A DNA stretch of 64,000 nucleotides from Bog-756 sp963756515 (GCA_963756515.1 CAVWNV010000007.1:186001-250000), one strand, 5' to 3'. Shown: positions 45,996-54,810, counted from the stretch's first letter. Numbers and translations are program-made. Notes: generated by a model from the sequence alone, not told the origin.

Positions 45996-47551
45996 GGTCC
46001 TGTCCGTTCTGGAGTGGAGCTGCTGGCGGCGGTGGTGGAGCGGGTCCCCTTGGCCCGGTTCGTGCGGCTGGGCCGCGCCGTCGGGGCCCGGCTGGCACCG
46101 CCCGGTCCACCGGCGCCCTTCGGAGACGGCGGTCGGTCGTTGCACAGGCCGAGGCGGCGCCCGAGATCGGACCGTAACACCCCGTCGGGGTCGACACGTC
46201 CCCGGGTGGCCAGCCACTCGTCCAGGCGCGGGTACATCACCCGGAACGCCTCGGCCGAGACCCGCGAGTCCTTGGCCAGGTAGACCCGGCCGCCGGCTGC
46301 CATGACATGCCGGTCCAGATCGTCGAGGAGGGCGTCGAGGGCGTGGTGACCGACGGGAAGGTCGAGGGCCAGGGTCCACCCCGGCATGGGGAACGAGAGC
46401 GGACCCGGGTCCGCCGGGCCGAACCGTTTCAGAACGGCGAGGAAGCTGGCCAGCCTCAGCTGGGTCAGGCGCTCGATGACGGTTCGGACCGTCTCCCCGT
46501 GCTGGTCGGGCACCACGAACTGGTATTGGAGGAAGCCCCTGGTCCCGTAGAGGCGGTTCCACTGGCCGACCCCGTCGAGGGGGTGGAAGAAGCCGGTCAT
46601 GTGGTGGGGCTTGGCCAGCTGGCGGACAGGGGCCTTGCGGAACCAGAACTCGTTGAAGGCGCCGACCGTCAGCGGATTGAGCAGACCGCTGGGCGGGGTG
46701 AACGGGACGCGGGCCAAGGTGCGGGGGACGAAGGCCCTGGCCCGGTCGGGGGTTCGCCGGAGCCGCTCGGGCAGGTCCTCGAGTCGGGCGTGGTCGCCCC
46801 GGGTCAACACCGAGCGTCCCAGGCGGCTCCCGGTCGACTGACAGTCGATCCAGGCCACCGAGTAGCGGTAGGCGTCGTCACCGGTGAGCATCTTGTCCAT
46901 CACCGCGTCGAGATCGGGGGCGCGCTCGGTGTCCACCAGCATGTAGCTGGTCTCGACCGGGATGAGCTGGAGGGTGGCTTCGGTGATCACCCCGGTGAGA
47001 CCCATGCCCCCGGCCGTGGCCCAGAAGAGCTCCGGCTCGGTGTCGGGCGCCACCGTCACCGTCCCCGTCGGGTTGACCAGGGTGAACGACAGAACGTGGG
47101 AGCAGAAGCTGCCGTCGATGTGATGGTTCTTCCCGTGGATGTCGGCGGCGATCGCTCCACCCACGGTGACCAGGCGCGTGCCGGGTGTGACCGGAACGAA
47201 CCAGCCCAGTGGCACGAACCGCTCCATCAGGGTCTGCAGGCTGACGCCGGCGCCGACGCTCACGACGCCGGCGTCGAGATCGGCCCGATGGACGGCGTCC
47301 AGCCAGGTGGCATCGAGCACCGTCCCGCCGGCGTTCTGGGCCGCGTCCCCGTAACTCCGACCCAGCCCCCGGGCGATGAGGCCGCGACCGTCGGCGGCCA
47401 TGACCGTGGTCGGGTCTGTGGTCGGTGCGGCGGCGGCGGACATGGCCTGGTCGACGACGTCGGGGTGCACGGCGTGGACCACGTCGGCGGAGGTGGGGGC
47501 GGTGCGGCCCCACCCGGTGAGCAGGGTCCGCCGTCCCGACAGCGCCCTCAT
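45992..47551 (-). CDS. dprE1: Decaprenylphosphoryl-beta-D-ribose 2-oxidase
   Basis: An FAD-dependent oxidase that makes the 2-keto sugar. FAD motifs GRGLGRSYGDAAQNAGG (residues 61-76) and GGAIAADIHGKNHHIDGSF (131-149). The C-terminal LSFPMPGWTLALDLP and GGRVYLAKDSR, then MYPRLDEW, match the family; the catalytic Lys is at about 427. Residue 395 is Ala where the Mycobacterium tuberculosis enzyme has the benzothiazinone-reactive Cys387. 519 residues, with a 50-residue basic tail. Both ends overlap neighbours by 4 nt. Confidence 0.94.
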   Translation of the reverse strand: MRALSGRRTLLTGWGRTAPTSADVVHAVHPDVVDQAMSAAAAPTTDPTTVMAADGRGLIARGLGRSYGDAAQNAGGTVLDATWLDAVHRADLDAGVVSVGAGVSLQTLMERFVPLGWFVPVTPGTRLVTVGGAIAADIHGKNHHIDGSFCSHVLSFTLVNPTGTVTVAPDTEPELFWATAGGMGLTGVITEATLQLIPVETSYMLVDTERAPDLDAVMDKMLTGDDAYRYSVAWIDCQSTGSRLGRSVLTRGDHARLEDLPERLRRTPDRARAFVPRTLARVPFTPPSGLLNPLTVGAFNEFWFRKAPVRQLAKPHHMTGFFHPLDGVGQWNRLYGTRGFLQYQFVVPDQHGETVRTVIERLTQLRLASFLAVLKRFGPADPGPLSFPMPGWTLALDLPVGHHALDALLDDLDRHVMAAGGRVYLAKDSRVSAEAFRVMYPRLDEWLATRGRVDPDGVLRSDLGRRLGLCNDRPPSPKGAGGPGGASRAPTARPSRTNRAKGTRSTTAASSSTPERTGP

Positions 47552-48504
47552 GTGGCGTAGACGCCGGCGGCGAACAGGGCCACCCAGCAGAGCCCGTAGA
47601 CCTGGAGACGGTGGTCGTGGACGGCCAACTCCTCGGGTGCGGCCCCCTCCCCCGAGTCGAGAAGCAGCATGACGTGGAGGAGGGCGATGGTGAAGGGGAT
47701 GACGGTCAGCTGGAACCAGATGGGGTCGGCCCCGCGGTGGAGTTGACCGGCCCGGTCGAAGGCCCACAGGCAGTAGGCGGTGACGGTCACGGCGGCGGAC
47801 ACGGTCCTGACCGAGCGGAGGAACGACGGGGTATAGAGGCCGAGGGTCGGCCGGATGGGACCGTCGTCGGCCCGGTGGTCGGACAGCAGTTTCTTCTCAC
47901 CCGACCGCTTGCCGGTCACGATGAGCAGGGACCCGAAGGACGCCACGATCAGGAACCAGTTGGTCAGGGCCACGCCGGTGGCCACGCCGCCGGCCACGGC
48001 GCGCAACACGAAGCCGGCGCTGACCGCGGCCAGGTCGAGGATCGGCTCGTTCTTGAGTCCGAGGGAGTAGGCCACGTTGACCAGGGCGTAGACAGCCATG
48101 ACCAAGGCCAGGTGCCATCCGGCCACCACCTGGCCCAGTCCGATCGAGATCCCCAGTAAGGCGATGCCCACGACGACGGCGAGCGGGACCGACACCACAC
48201 CGGCCGCCACGGGGCGGTGGCACTTGGTGGGGTGGGCCCGGTCGCCCGGGGCGTCGACGGCGTCGTTCAGGCAGTAGGTCCCCGAGGCGGCCACGCAGAA
48301 GATCCCGAAGGCCGCCGCGGCGTGCCAGAACACCGAATGGTGGAAGAGTGACCCGGCCGCCGCGGGGGCCACGAAGACCAGAAGGTTCTTGATCCACTGG
48401 CGGGGTCGGACCAACTGGACCAGTCCCACGACGAGGGACACATCCGGGGTCGGCTCTGCAGCGTGCTCGTCTGGTCGGTCCACAGCTTCAGCCGAAGTGG
48501 TCAA
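47548..48504 (-). CDS. ubiA: Decaprenyl-phosphate phosphoribosyltransferase (UbiA family)
   Basis: An integral-membrane prenyltransferase that puts phosphoribose on decaprenyl phosphate. The first Asp motif is LNDAVDAPGDRAHPTKCHRP; the second region is YSLGLKNEPILDL. LVQLVRPRQWIKN is the typical N-terminal segment. About eight or nine hydrophobic helices. TTG 48504 is chosen because of an AGAGGA about 5 nt upstream; GTG 48567 is a longer alternative without a ribosome site. Its stop overlaps dprE1, so ubiA-dprE1-dprE2 is one operon. Confidence 0.92.
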   Translation of the reverse strand: MTTSAEAVDRPDEHAAEPTPDVSLVVGLVQLVRPRQWIKNLLVFVAPAAAGSLFHHSVFWHAAAAFGIFCVAASGTYCLNDAVDAPGDRAHPTKCHRPVAAGVVSVPLAVVVGIALLGISIGLGQVVAGWHLALVMAVYALVNVAYSLGLKNEPILDLAAVSAGFVLRAVAGGVATGVALTNWFLIVASFGSLLIVTGKRSGEKKLLSDHRADDGPIRPTLGLYTPSFLRSVRTVSAAVTVTAYCLWAFDRAGQLHRGADPIWFQLTVIPFTIALLHVMLLLDSGEGAAPEELAVHDHRLQVYGLCWVALFAAGVYAT

Positions 48505-48661
48505 GGCGTCCTCTCGAGGCTCGGGTCGTGCCGTGGGCGCCGGAGCGAAGGTACCACGGACCCCCACCAGGCTAGGGCCTGAACCCCTCCGGCCCGGGTC
48601 TCCGGCCGGGGACCTCGCACCGTCGACCGGGCCCGGATGGGCCTCAGTGGCGGTCAGCGCT

Positions 48662-48667
48662 TAGTAT
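48662..48667 (+). promoter_or_regulatory. Leaderless-type -10 element of the B12-binding gene
   Basis: TAGTAT ends 8 nt before GTG 48676, with no ribosome site. Confidence 0.4.
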
Positions 48668-48675
48668 CTGCGTCC

Positions 48676-49092
48676 GTGAAGCGCCCGTATCGAGTCGTGG
48701 TGGCCAAGCCCGGGCTGGACGGGCACGACCGGGGCGCCAAGGTCATCGCCCGTGCCCTCCGGGATGCCGGCTTCGAGGTCATCTACACCGGTCTGCACCA
48801 GACAGCCGAACAGGTGGTCCAGGCGGTCATTCAGGAGGATGCCGACGCCGTCGGGTTGTCCCTCCTCTCCGGTGCCCACCTGACGCTGGTTCCACGCGTG
48901 ATCGACGGCCTGGCCGAGCAGGGCAGGGGTGACGTGTTGGTACTGGTGGGCGGCATCATCCCGGCAGCCGACATACCGGTCCTCAAAGGGCTCGGGGTGG
49001 CCGAGGTATTCACGCCTGGGGCCCCGCTCCCGGCCATCGGGGCGTGGTTGGGTGAGGCGCTCGACGAACGGGAGAGCAAAGAGGCCGGCTGA
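48676..49092 (+). CDS. Stand-alone B12-binding subunit of an acyl-CoA mutase
   Basis: A 138-residue cobalamin-binding domain. The B12 motif is KPGLDGHDRGAKVIA (DxHxxG); GLSLLSGAHLTLVPRV and VLVGGIIPAADIPVLKGLGVAEVFTPG follow. Equal to the C-terminal domain of methylmalonyl-CoA mutase or the small subunit of isobutyryl/2-hydroxyisobutyryl-CoA mutase; sequence alone does not decide. The large subunit is not in the window. It lies just upstream of sucC-sucD and divergent from ubiA. Confidence 0.9.
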   Translation: MKRPYRVVVAKPGLDGHDRGAKVIARALRDAGFEVIYTGLHQTAEQVVQAVIQEDADAVGLSLLSGAHLTLVPRVIDGLAEQGRGDVLVLVGGIIPAADIPVLKGLGVAEVFTPGAPLPAIGAWLGEALDERESKEAG

Positions 49093-49269
49093 CATCGACG
49101 CGTGGCCCCCGTCGGGGACAGGACACAGGGCACGGCCATCGGCACGACGGTCCGCATCAGTCCGGGTCGGGGTCGGGCCCACCGGCAGCCGCACGGGGCG
49201 GCCCGGGCGGCCGGAGCCCGTCCTCGGCCGGTCGGCGTGCCGCTCGGGACCGTCGCACGACCGATCAAT

Positions 49270-49312
49270 CAGTCGCAGCATGCAGGGCAGTCGCAGTATC
49301 CAGCCAGTCGCA
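49270..49312 (+). repeat. Three CAGTCGCA direct repeats before sucC
   Basis: CAGTCGCA occurs at 49270, 49288 and 49305, spaced 18 and 17 nt, in the 248-nt gap before sucC. Confidence 0.6.
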
Positions 49313-49340
49313 ACGATGAGAAGAGAGAGGAACGGATCCA

Positions 49341-50489
49341 GTGGATCTTTTCGAGTATCAGGGTAAGCAGTACTTCGCCCGCTACGGCATTCCCATCTCC
49401 AAGGGGGGCGTGGCCGACACGGTCGAGGAGGCCGTCGCCCAGGCGGAGGCCTCGGGGTACCCGGTCGTGGTCAAAGCCCAGGTGAAGGTCGGGGGCCGGG
49501 GCAAGGCCGGAGGAGTCAAGCTGGCCGACGACGTGGACGAGGTCCGGTTGCATGCCGGGAACATCCTCGGCCTCGACATCAAAGGCCACGTGGTCAAGCG
49601 GCTGTGGATCGAGCATGCCTCGGACATTGCCCGCGAGTACTACGCCAGTTTCACGCTCGACCGGAGTGCCAAGAAGCACTTGGGCATGCTCTCGGCCGAG
49701 GGTGGTGTCGAGATCGAGGAAGTGGCGGTCACCAATCCCGATGCCATCGCCATCATCCACGTCGACCCCGTCGACGGGCTCAGTCTCGATGCGGCGCGGA
49801 GTTGGGTCGACCGGGCCAACCTCGACGAGGTGGCCCGCGACCAGGCGGCCGAGCTGTTGGTCAAGCTCTACACCTGCTACACCGAGGGCGACTGCGATCT
49901 GGCCGAGATCAACCCCTTGATCCTGACGCCCGAGGACAAGGTCCACGCCCTTGACGCCAAGGTCACGCTCGACGCCAACGCCGCCTTCCGGCATCCGGAG
50001 TGGGAGGAGTTCGAAGGGAGCGACGTGGAGGACGAGCGCGAGTCCCGGGCCAAGGAACGTGGACTGAACTACATCGGACTGGATGGCTCCGTCGGGATCA
50101 TCGCCAACGGTGCCGGCCTGGCCATGAGCACACTCGACGTGGTCAACCAGTGCGGCGGTTCGGCCGCCAACTTCCTCGACATCGGGGGCGGGGCCAACGC
50201 CGACGTGATGGCGGCCGCTCTCGAGGTCATCAACTCCGACCCGGCCGTCCGCTCCATCTTCGTGAACATCTTCGGTGGGATCACACGGGTGGACGAGGTG
50301 GCCAAGGGCGTGCTCGAGGCACTGGACCGGGTCGAGATCAGCTCGCCCATCGTGCTACGTCTCGACGGCACCAATGCCGTCGCCGGCCGGGAGATCCTGG
50401 CCGAGCACCTTTCCGATCGCCTGGTCGCCGAGCCGACCATGCTCGACGCCGCACGTCGCGCCGTCGCTCTGGCAGGAGGCCACTCATGA
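49341..50489 (+). CDS. sucC: Succinyl-CoA synthetase beta subunit
   Basis: The 382-residue ATP-grasp beta subunit. It begins MDLFEYQGKQYFARYGIPI and has KAQVKVGGRGKAGGVK; EINPLILTPEDKVHALDAKV and NIFGGITRVDEVAKG are typical. GTG 49341 is preceded by AGAGAGAGGAA. sucD overlaps by 4 nt. The enzyme couples succinyl-CoA hydrolysis to nucleotide triphosphate formation in the TCA cycle. Confidence 0.97.
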   Translation: MDLFEYQGKQYFARYGIPISKGGVADTVEEAVAQAEASGYPVVVKAQVKVGGRGKAGGVKLADDVDEVRLHAGNILGLDIKGHVVKRLWIEHASDIAREYYASFTLDRSAKKHLGMLSAEGGVEIEEVAVTNPDAIAIIHVDPVDGLSLDAARSWVDRANLDEVARDQAAELLVKLYTCYTEGDCDLAEINPLILTPEDKVHALDAKVTLDANAAFRHPEWEEFEGSDVEDERESRAKERGLNYIGLDGSVGIIANGAGLAMSTLDVVNQCGGSAANFLDIGGGANADVMAAALEVINSDPAVRSIFVNIFGGITRVDEVAKGVLEALDRVEISSPIVLRLDGTNAVAGREILAEHLSDRLVAEPTMLDAARRAVALAGGHS

Positions 50490-51376
50490 GCATCTTCGTC
50501 GACGAGAACACCAAAGTCCTGATCCAGGGCATCAGCCCGACCAGCCAGGGCCTGTACCACGGGCTCCGCAACCGGGCCTACGGCACCAAAGTGGTGGCCG
50601 GCACCAATCCGAAGCGGGGAGGGGAGGAGATCGAGGGGATACCGGTCTTCGCCACCGTGGCCGAGGCGGTCGAGGCCACCGGCGCCGACGCGTCCTTCAT
50701 CTCGGTACCGCCCAAGTTCGCCGCCGATGCCATCGTCGAGGCGGCCGGGGCCGGCGTGCCCTTCGTGGTGTGCATCACCGAGGGCATTCCCGCCAGCGAC
50801 GAGGCTCTGGCCTACAACCGGCTGGTACGGGACCACCCTGGTACCCGACTACTGGGTCCCAACTGCCCGGGGATCATCTCGCCCGGCAAGTGCAATATCG
50901 GGATCACCTCGGGCGACATCGCACTGCCCGGGGGCCCTGTCGGCATCGTCAGCCGCTCGGGCACCTTGACCTACCAGGCCCTCCACGAGCTCTCCCAACA
51001 GGGGGTGGGTCAGACCACGTGCGTGGGGATCGGAGGCGACCCGGTGCCCGGTACCAGCTTCATCGACTGCCTCCGAGCCTTCGAGGCGGACCCCGAGACC
51101 AGGGCCATCATGATGATCGGGGAGATCGGGGGCTCGGCCGAGGAAGAGGCAGCCGAGTTCATCGCCTCGTCGGTGACCAAGCCGGTGGTCTCCTATGTGG
51201 CCGGCGTCACCGCGCCGGCGGGCCGGAAGATGGGTCACGCCGGCGCCATCATCTCCGGTTCCAAAGGGACGGCCCAGGCCAAGATGGAGGCACTGTCAGG
51301 GGCCGGCGTCACCGTGGCCCTCAATCCGACCGAAGCCGGGGAGGCCATGGTCGACGTCGTTCGGAAGCTGCCCTGA
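50486..51376 (+). CDS. sucD: Succinyl-CoA synthetase alpha subunit
   Basis: A 296-residue subunit with the CoA-binding Rossmann domain (VLIQGISPTSQGLYH) and the phospho-His in KMGHAGAIISGSKGTAQAK. PNCPGIISPGKCNIGI and GEIGGSAEEEAAEFI are family blocks. ATG 50486 overlaps the sucC stop (ATGA). Confidence 0.97.
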   Translation: MSIFVDENTKVLIQGISPTSQGLYHGLRNRAYGTKVVAGTNPKRGGEEIEGIPVFATVAEAVEATGADASFISVPPKFAADAIVEAAGAGVPFVVCITEGIPASDEALAYNRLVRDHPGTRLLGPNCPGIISPGKCNIGITSGDIALPGGPVGIVSRSGTLTYQALHELSQQGVGQTTCVGIGGDPVPGTSFIDCLRAFEADPETRAIMMIGEIGGSAEEEAAEFIASSVTKPVVSYVAGVTAPAGRKMGHAGAIISGSKGTAQAKMEALSGAGVTVALNPTEAGEAMVDVVRKLP

Positions 51377-51463
51377 GCTGCGGCTCCGATCGGGGTCGGG
51401 GATCTCGACAGGGTGGCCACGGTGCTCCGGGGAAGATCGGTGTGAGAACGGGGAAACGCTCCC

Positions 51464-51497
51464 TTCCGAAATTTTCCTTCGGAATTGCCCCGGCAAT
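51464..51497 (+). terminator. Two adjacent short inverted repeats, candidate terminator
   Basis: TTCCGAA and TTCGGAA (51464-51470 and 51478-51484) are followed, sharing one base, by ATTGCC-CC-GGCAAT (51484-51497). They lie about 90 nt after sucD. There is no T-run. Confidence 0.35.
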
Positions 51498-51684
51498 GCC
51501 GATATCACACACGCGAGGGGCACTCCCTGGGCAGGGGGGGACCGAGCGACGTGGGCCCAGAGCCGGAGGCAGGCCGGCCGGGCCACGTCGCCCCGGTCCC
51601 TTCGGGCGGAACGGTAGCACCGGCCTCCGACCCGCCATCGGGAGCGCCTCTGGCCGCGCGAGCGTCGACACTCTGCGGCGCTGA

Positions 51685-51690
51685 TATCGT
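51685..51690 (+). promoter_or_regulatory. Leaderless-type -10 element of purN
   Basis: TATCGT ends 6 nt before GTG 51697, without a ribosome site. Confidence 0.35.
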
Positions 51691-51696
51691 GCGCCG

Positions 51697-52356
51697 GTGG
51701 GCCCCGGCGAATCACGAGACTCCTCGCCGTCCGTCTCCGAAGACGTGCGGATCGGCGTGCTGGCCTCGGGGAGTGGCACCATTCTGGAGGCCATCGTGGC
51801 CGCCGGGCTGCCGGTGCGCATGGTGCTCGTCGACCGGCCGTGCCGGGCCCGCGACGTCGCCGACCGGTCCTCCATACCCTGCGTGCTGATCGACCGTGCC
51901 GACTACGGCGGGTTCGGCCCGGGCTTCGATCGTGACGGCTTCACCAAGGCGGTGTCGGTCGCGCTCGAGCAGGGCTCCGTCGACGTGGTGGTCATGGCCG
52001 GATTCGGCACGGTGCTGACCGAGCCGGTCCACCGGGCCTTTCCCGCCCGCATCCTCAACACCCACCCGGCCCTGTTGCCCGCCTTCCCCGGGTGGAATGC
52101 GGTGGCCGACGCCCTGGCCGCGGGTGTGACCGTGACGGGCACCACCGTCCACATCGCCACTGTCGAGATGGACGCCGGACCGATCCTGGCCCGGGCCGAG
52201 GTCCCGGTGCTACCCGGCGACACCGAGGACACGCTGCACGAGCGCATCAAGTCGGTCGAACGCACCTTGTACCCCGAAACCATCCGCCGGTTCGTCGACG
52301 GGTTGGCGGCGCCGGTGGAGGATGGGTCAGGATCACCCACGGAGGTCGCGCCATGA
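51697..52356 (+). CDS. purN: Phosphoribosylglycinamide formyltransferase
   Basis: A 219-residue enzyme using 10-formyl-THF in the third step of purine synthesis. Blocks are VLASGSGTILEAIV, MAGFGTVLTEPV and ILNTHPALLPAFPGWNAV (catalytic Asn and His), then TGTTVHIATVEMDAGPILARAEV (catalytic Asp). It is coupled to purH by an ATGA overlap. folD, downstream, supplies its cofactor. Confidence 0.94.
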   Translation: MGPGESRDSSPSVSEDVRIGVLASGSGTILEAIVAAGLPVRMVLVDRPCRARDVADRSSIPCVLIDRADYGGFGPGFDRDGFTKAVSVALEQGSVDVVVMAGFGTVLTEPVHRAFPARILNTHPALLPAFPGWNAVADALAAGVTVTGTTVHIATVEMDAGPILARAEVPVLPGDTEDTLHERIKSVERTLYPETIRRFVDGLAAPVEDGSGSPTEVAP

Positions 52357-53951
52357 GGGCACTGCTGTCCGTGTACGACAAGACCGGGGTCGCCGAACTG
52401 GCCCAGGGGCTGGTCGACCTGGGCTGGGAACTGATCTCGAGCGGGGGGACGTCGGCGGTGCTCGCCGACGCCGGTATCGCCCATGTCGAGGTGGCCGATC
52501 TCACCGGCGCGCCCGAGATGCTCGGTGGTCGCGTGAAGACCCTCCACCCGACGGTCCACGGTGGCATCTTGGCCGACCGTTCGAAACCCGAGCATCTGGC
52601 CGATCTCGAGCGTCAGGGCATCGATCCCATCGAGTTGGTCGTCTGCAACCTCTATCCCTTCTCTTCGGATCCATCCATCGAACTCATCGACGTCGGCGGG
52701 CCGACCATGGTGCGGGCCGCGGCGAAGAACCACGCCCATGTGGGGATCGTGGTCTCACCGAGCGAGTACGGCACGGTGCTGGACGAGCTGCGTCGACACG
52801 GTTTGCTGACCGCCGCCACCCGGCTCCGTTTGGCCCGCGACGCCTTCGCCCACACCGCCGCCTACGACGCCGCCATCGTGGGCTGGTTCGACGGACTGGA
52901 TGGGCCAGAGGGCACCCAAGGACCTGACGACGAAGCCAGCGTCCTGCCTCCCTCCATCCACCTGACGCTCGAGCGGGCCGGCTCCCTCCGTTACGGCGAG
53001 AACCCCCACCAGCACGGGGCCCGCTACCGGATCGCCGGTCAGCACTCGTGGTGGGACGACGTCGTCCAACACGGTGGCAAGGAGCTCTCCTACCTCAACA
53101 TCTTCGATGCGGATGCGGCATGGAGGCTGGTCCACGAGTTGGCCGCGCCGGATGCCGACCAGTTGGCCGCGCCGGATGCCGGCCAGTTGGCCGCGCCGGA
53201 TACCGGCCAGTTGGCCGTGGCCATCATCAAGCACGCCAACCCCTGCGGGGCCGCACTCCATGCCGACCTTGTGACCGCCTACCAACGGGCGCTCGAGTGT
53301 GACCCCCAATCGGCATTCGGGGGCATCGTGGCCATTGGTGGGCCGGTGACCCCGGCAGTTGCGGAGGCCATTGCCGCCGGGCCCCAGGCCGACGTGATCA
53401 TCGCCCCCTCCTACGACGACGACGCTCTGGTCCAGCTGACCTCGAAGCGCAAGGCCACCCGCCTGCTGTCGGCGCCGACCCCGGAGCCGCTGGTCCGTCA
53501 GTTCCGTGGGCTCGGGGCCAGCATGCTGGTGCAGGACGCCGACCGTTTCCTGGTCCCGCCGGCTTCGTGGAAGGTGGCCACCAAAAGGCAGCCCAGTGAG
53601 GCCCAGTGGCACGACCTGGCCCTGGCCTGGAAGGTCTGCGCCCGAACGACGTCCAACGCCATCGCCATCGTCTCCGACGGCCAGGCCATGGGGGTGGGAG
53701 CCGGTCAGCAGTCACGGGTGGTGGCGGCCGAGATCGCCGTGAGCAAGGCCGGTGCCCGGGCCGCGGGCGCCGCCGCCGCCAGCGACGCCTTCTTCCCGTT
53801 CCCCGACGGCCTGTTGGTACTGGCCGACGCGGGCGTGGCCGCGGTGGTGCAGCCGGGCGGCTCGATCCGGGACGACGAGGTGGTGGCGGCCGCCGACGAG
53901 GCGGGTATCGCGGTGGTCACGGCTGGTGGCGAGCGCCACTTCCGCCACTGA
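52353..53951 (+). CDS. purH: Bifunctional AICAR transformylase / IMP cyclohydrolase
   Basis: Last two steps of IMP synthesis. The N-terminal cyclohydrolase has LLSVYDKTGVAELAQGL, SSGGTSAVLADAG and GGRVKTLHPTVHGGILA. The transformylase has RYGENPHQHGARY, IIKHANPCGAAL, SAFGGIVAIGG and VGAGQQSRV. Between FDADAAWRLVHE and IIKHANPCG a 24-nt tandem repeat inserts three copies of LAAPDxxQ (residues 263-286), a loop absent in the family. 532 residues. Confidence 0.96.
   Translation: MRALLSVYDKTGVAELAQGLVDLGWELISSGGTSAVLADAGIAHVEVADLTGAPEMLGGRVKTLHPTVHGGILADRSKPEHLADLERQGIDPIELVVCNLYPFSSDPSIELIDVGGPTMVRAAAKNHAHVGIVVSPSEYGTVLDELRRHGLLTAATRLRLARDAFAHTAAYDAAIVGWFDGLDGPEGTQGPDDEASVLPPSIHLTLERAGSLRYGENPHQHGARYRIAGQHSWWDDVVQHGGKELSYLNIFDADAAWRLVHELAAPDADQLAAPDAGQLAAPDTGQLAVAIIKHANPCGAALHADLVTAYQRALECDPQSAFGGIVAIGGPVTPAVAEAIAAGPQADVIIAPSYDDDALVQLTSKRKATRLLSAPTPEPLVRQFRGLGASMLVQDADRFLVPPASWKVATKRQPSEAQWHDLALAWKVCARTTSNAIAIVSDGQAMGVGAGQQSRVVAAEIAVSKAGARAAGAAAASDAFFPFPDGLLVLADAGVAAVVQPGGSIRDDEVVAAADEAGIAVVTAGGERHFRH
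53138..53209 (+). repeat. 24-nt in-frame tandem repeat in purH
   Basis: Three near-identical units at 53138, 53162 and 53186, each encoding LAAPDADQ, LAAPDAGQ or LAAPDTGQ. A fourth partial unit begins at 53210. Confidence 0.92.
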
Positions 53952-53955
53952 GCCG

Positions 53956-54810
53956 ATGACCGCGACGCTGCTCGACGGCGAGCTGTTGGCGGCCAGGATC
54001 CGTTCCGAGGTATCCGATCGGGTGGCTCGGCTGCGCCGCGAGGGCGTGGTGGTGGGGCTCGGGACCATCCTGGTCGGTGACGACGGTCCCAGCGCCCGCT
54101 ACGTGGCCATGAAGCACGACGACTGCGCCGAGGTCGGTATCCATTCGGCCCACGAGCACCTTCCCGCCGATGTCTCGCAGGCCGATCTCGAGGCGGTGGT
54201 GGCCCGCTTCAACGCCGATCCCCAGATTCACGCCTATCTGGTGCAACTTCCTCTCCCGACCGGCCTCGACGAGGAGCGGGTGCTGTTGGCTGTCGACCCC
54301 GACAAGGATGTCGACGGGCTGCACCCCGTCAACCTGGGGCGGCTGGTGATGGGGGCCAATGGTCCACTTCCCTGCACCCCGGCCGGGATCGTCGAGCTGC
54401 TGCGTGCCAACGAGGTGCCCGTCGAGGGCAGGCACGTCGTGGTCATCGGGCGCGGACTCACCATCGGGCGCCCCCTGGCGCTCCTCTTGGCCATGAAGCG
54501 CCCGGGATGCAATGCCGCCGTGACGGTCGTCCACACCGGGGTCGACGATCTGGCAGGCTTGGTCCGACAGGGCGACGTGGTAGTGGCGGCGGCCGGAAGG
54601 GCCGGACTGGTGACCTCGGAGATGATCAAGCCAGGCGCCGCCGTGGTCGGCGCCGGCACCTCGTGGGAAGGGAAGAAGCTGTTGTCCGATGTCGACTCGT
54701 CCGTGGCCGACGTGGCCGGATGGATCACCCCCCGGATCGGAGGGGTGGGGCCCATGACCCGGGCCATGCTGTTGACCAATGCCGTGCGGGCGGCGGAGCG
54801 GGCATCGTGA
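53956..54810 (+). CDS. folD: Methylenetetrahydrofolate dehydrogenase/cyclohydrolase
   Basis: A 284-residue bifunctional enzyme making 10-formyl-THF, the cofactor used by PurN and PurH just upstream. It has ARYVAMKHDDCAEVGI with the catalytic Lys, VQLPLPTGLDEERVL and DKDVDGLHPVNLG; the NADP loop VVVIGRGLTIGRPLALLL departs from the usual GRSxxVGKP. PRIGGVGPMTRAMLLTNAV is the C-terminal signature. Confidence 0.95.
   Translation: MTATLLDGELLAARIRSEVSDRVARLRREGVVVGLGTILVGDDGPSARYVAMKHDDCAEVGIHSAHEHLPADVSQADLEAVVARFNADPQIHAYLVQLPLPTGLDEERVLLAVDPDKDVDGLHPVNLGRLVMGANGPLPCTPAGIVELLRANEVPVEGRHVVVIGRGLTIGRPLALLLAMKRPGCNAAVTVVHTGVDDLAGLVRQGDVVVAAAGRAGLVTSEMIKPGAAVVGAGTSWEGKKLLSDVDSSVADVAGWITPRIGGVGPMTRAMLLTNAVRAAERAS

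Larger units (their letters stand above)
51377..51696 (+). other. sucD-purN intergenic region
   Basis: A 320-nt gap without a recognised gene. It holds two adjacent inverted repeats (51464-51497) and, at its end, a TATCGT hexamer next to purN. Confidence 0.55.

Noticed and set aside
45992..47560. Large plus-strand open frames opposite dprE1
   Set aside because: Composition is that of an antisense shadow, and dprE1 is strongly supported by motifs and overlaps.
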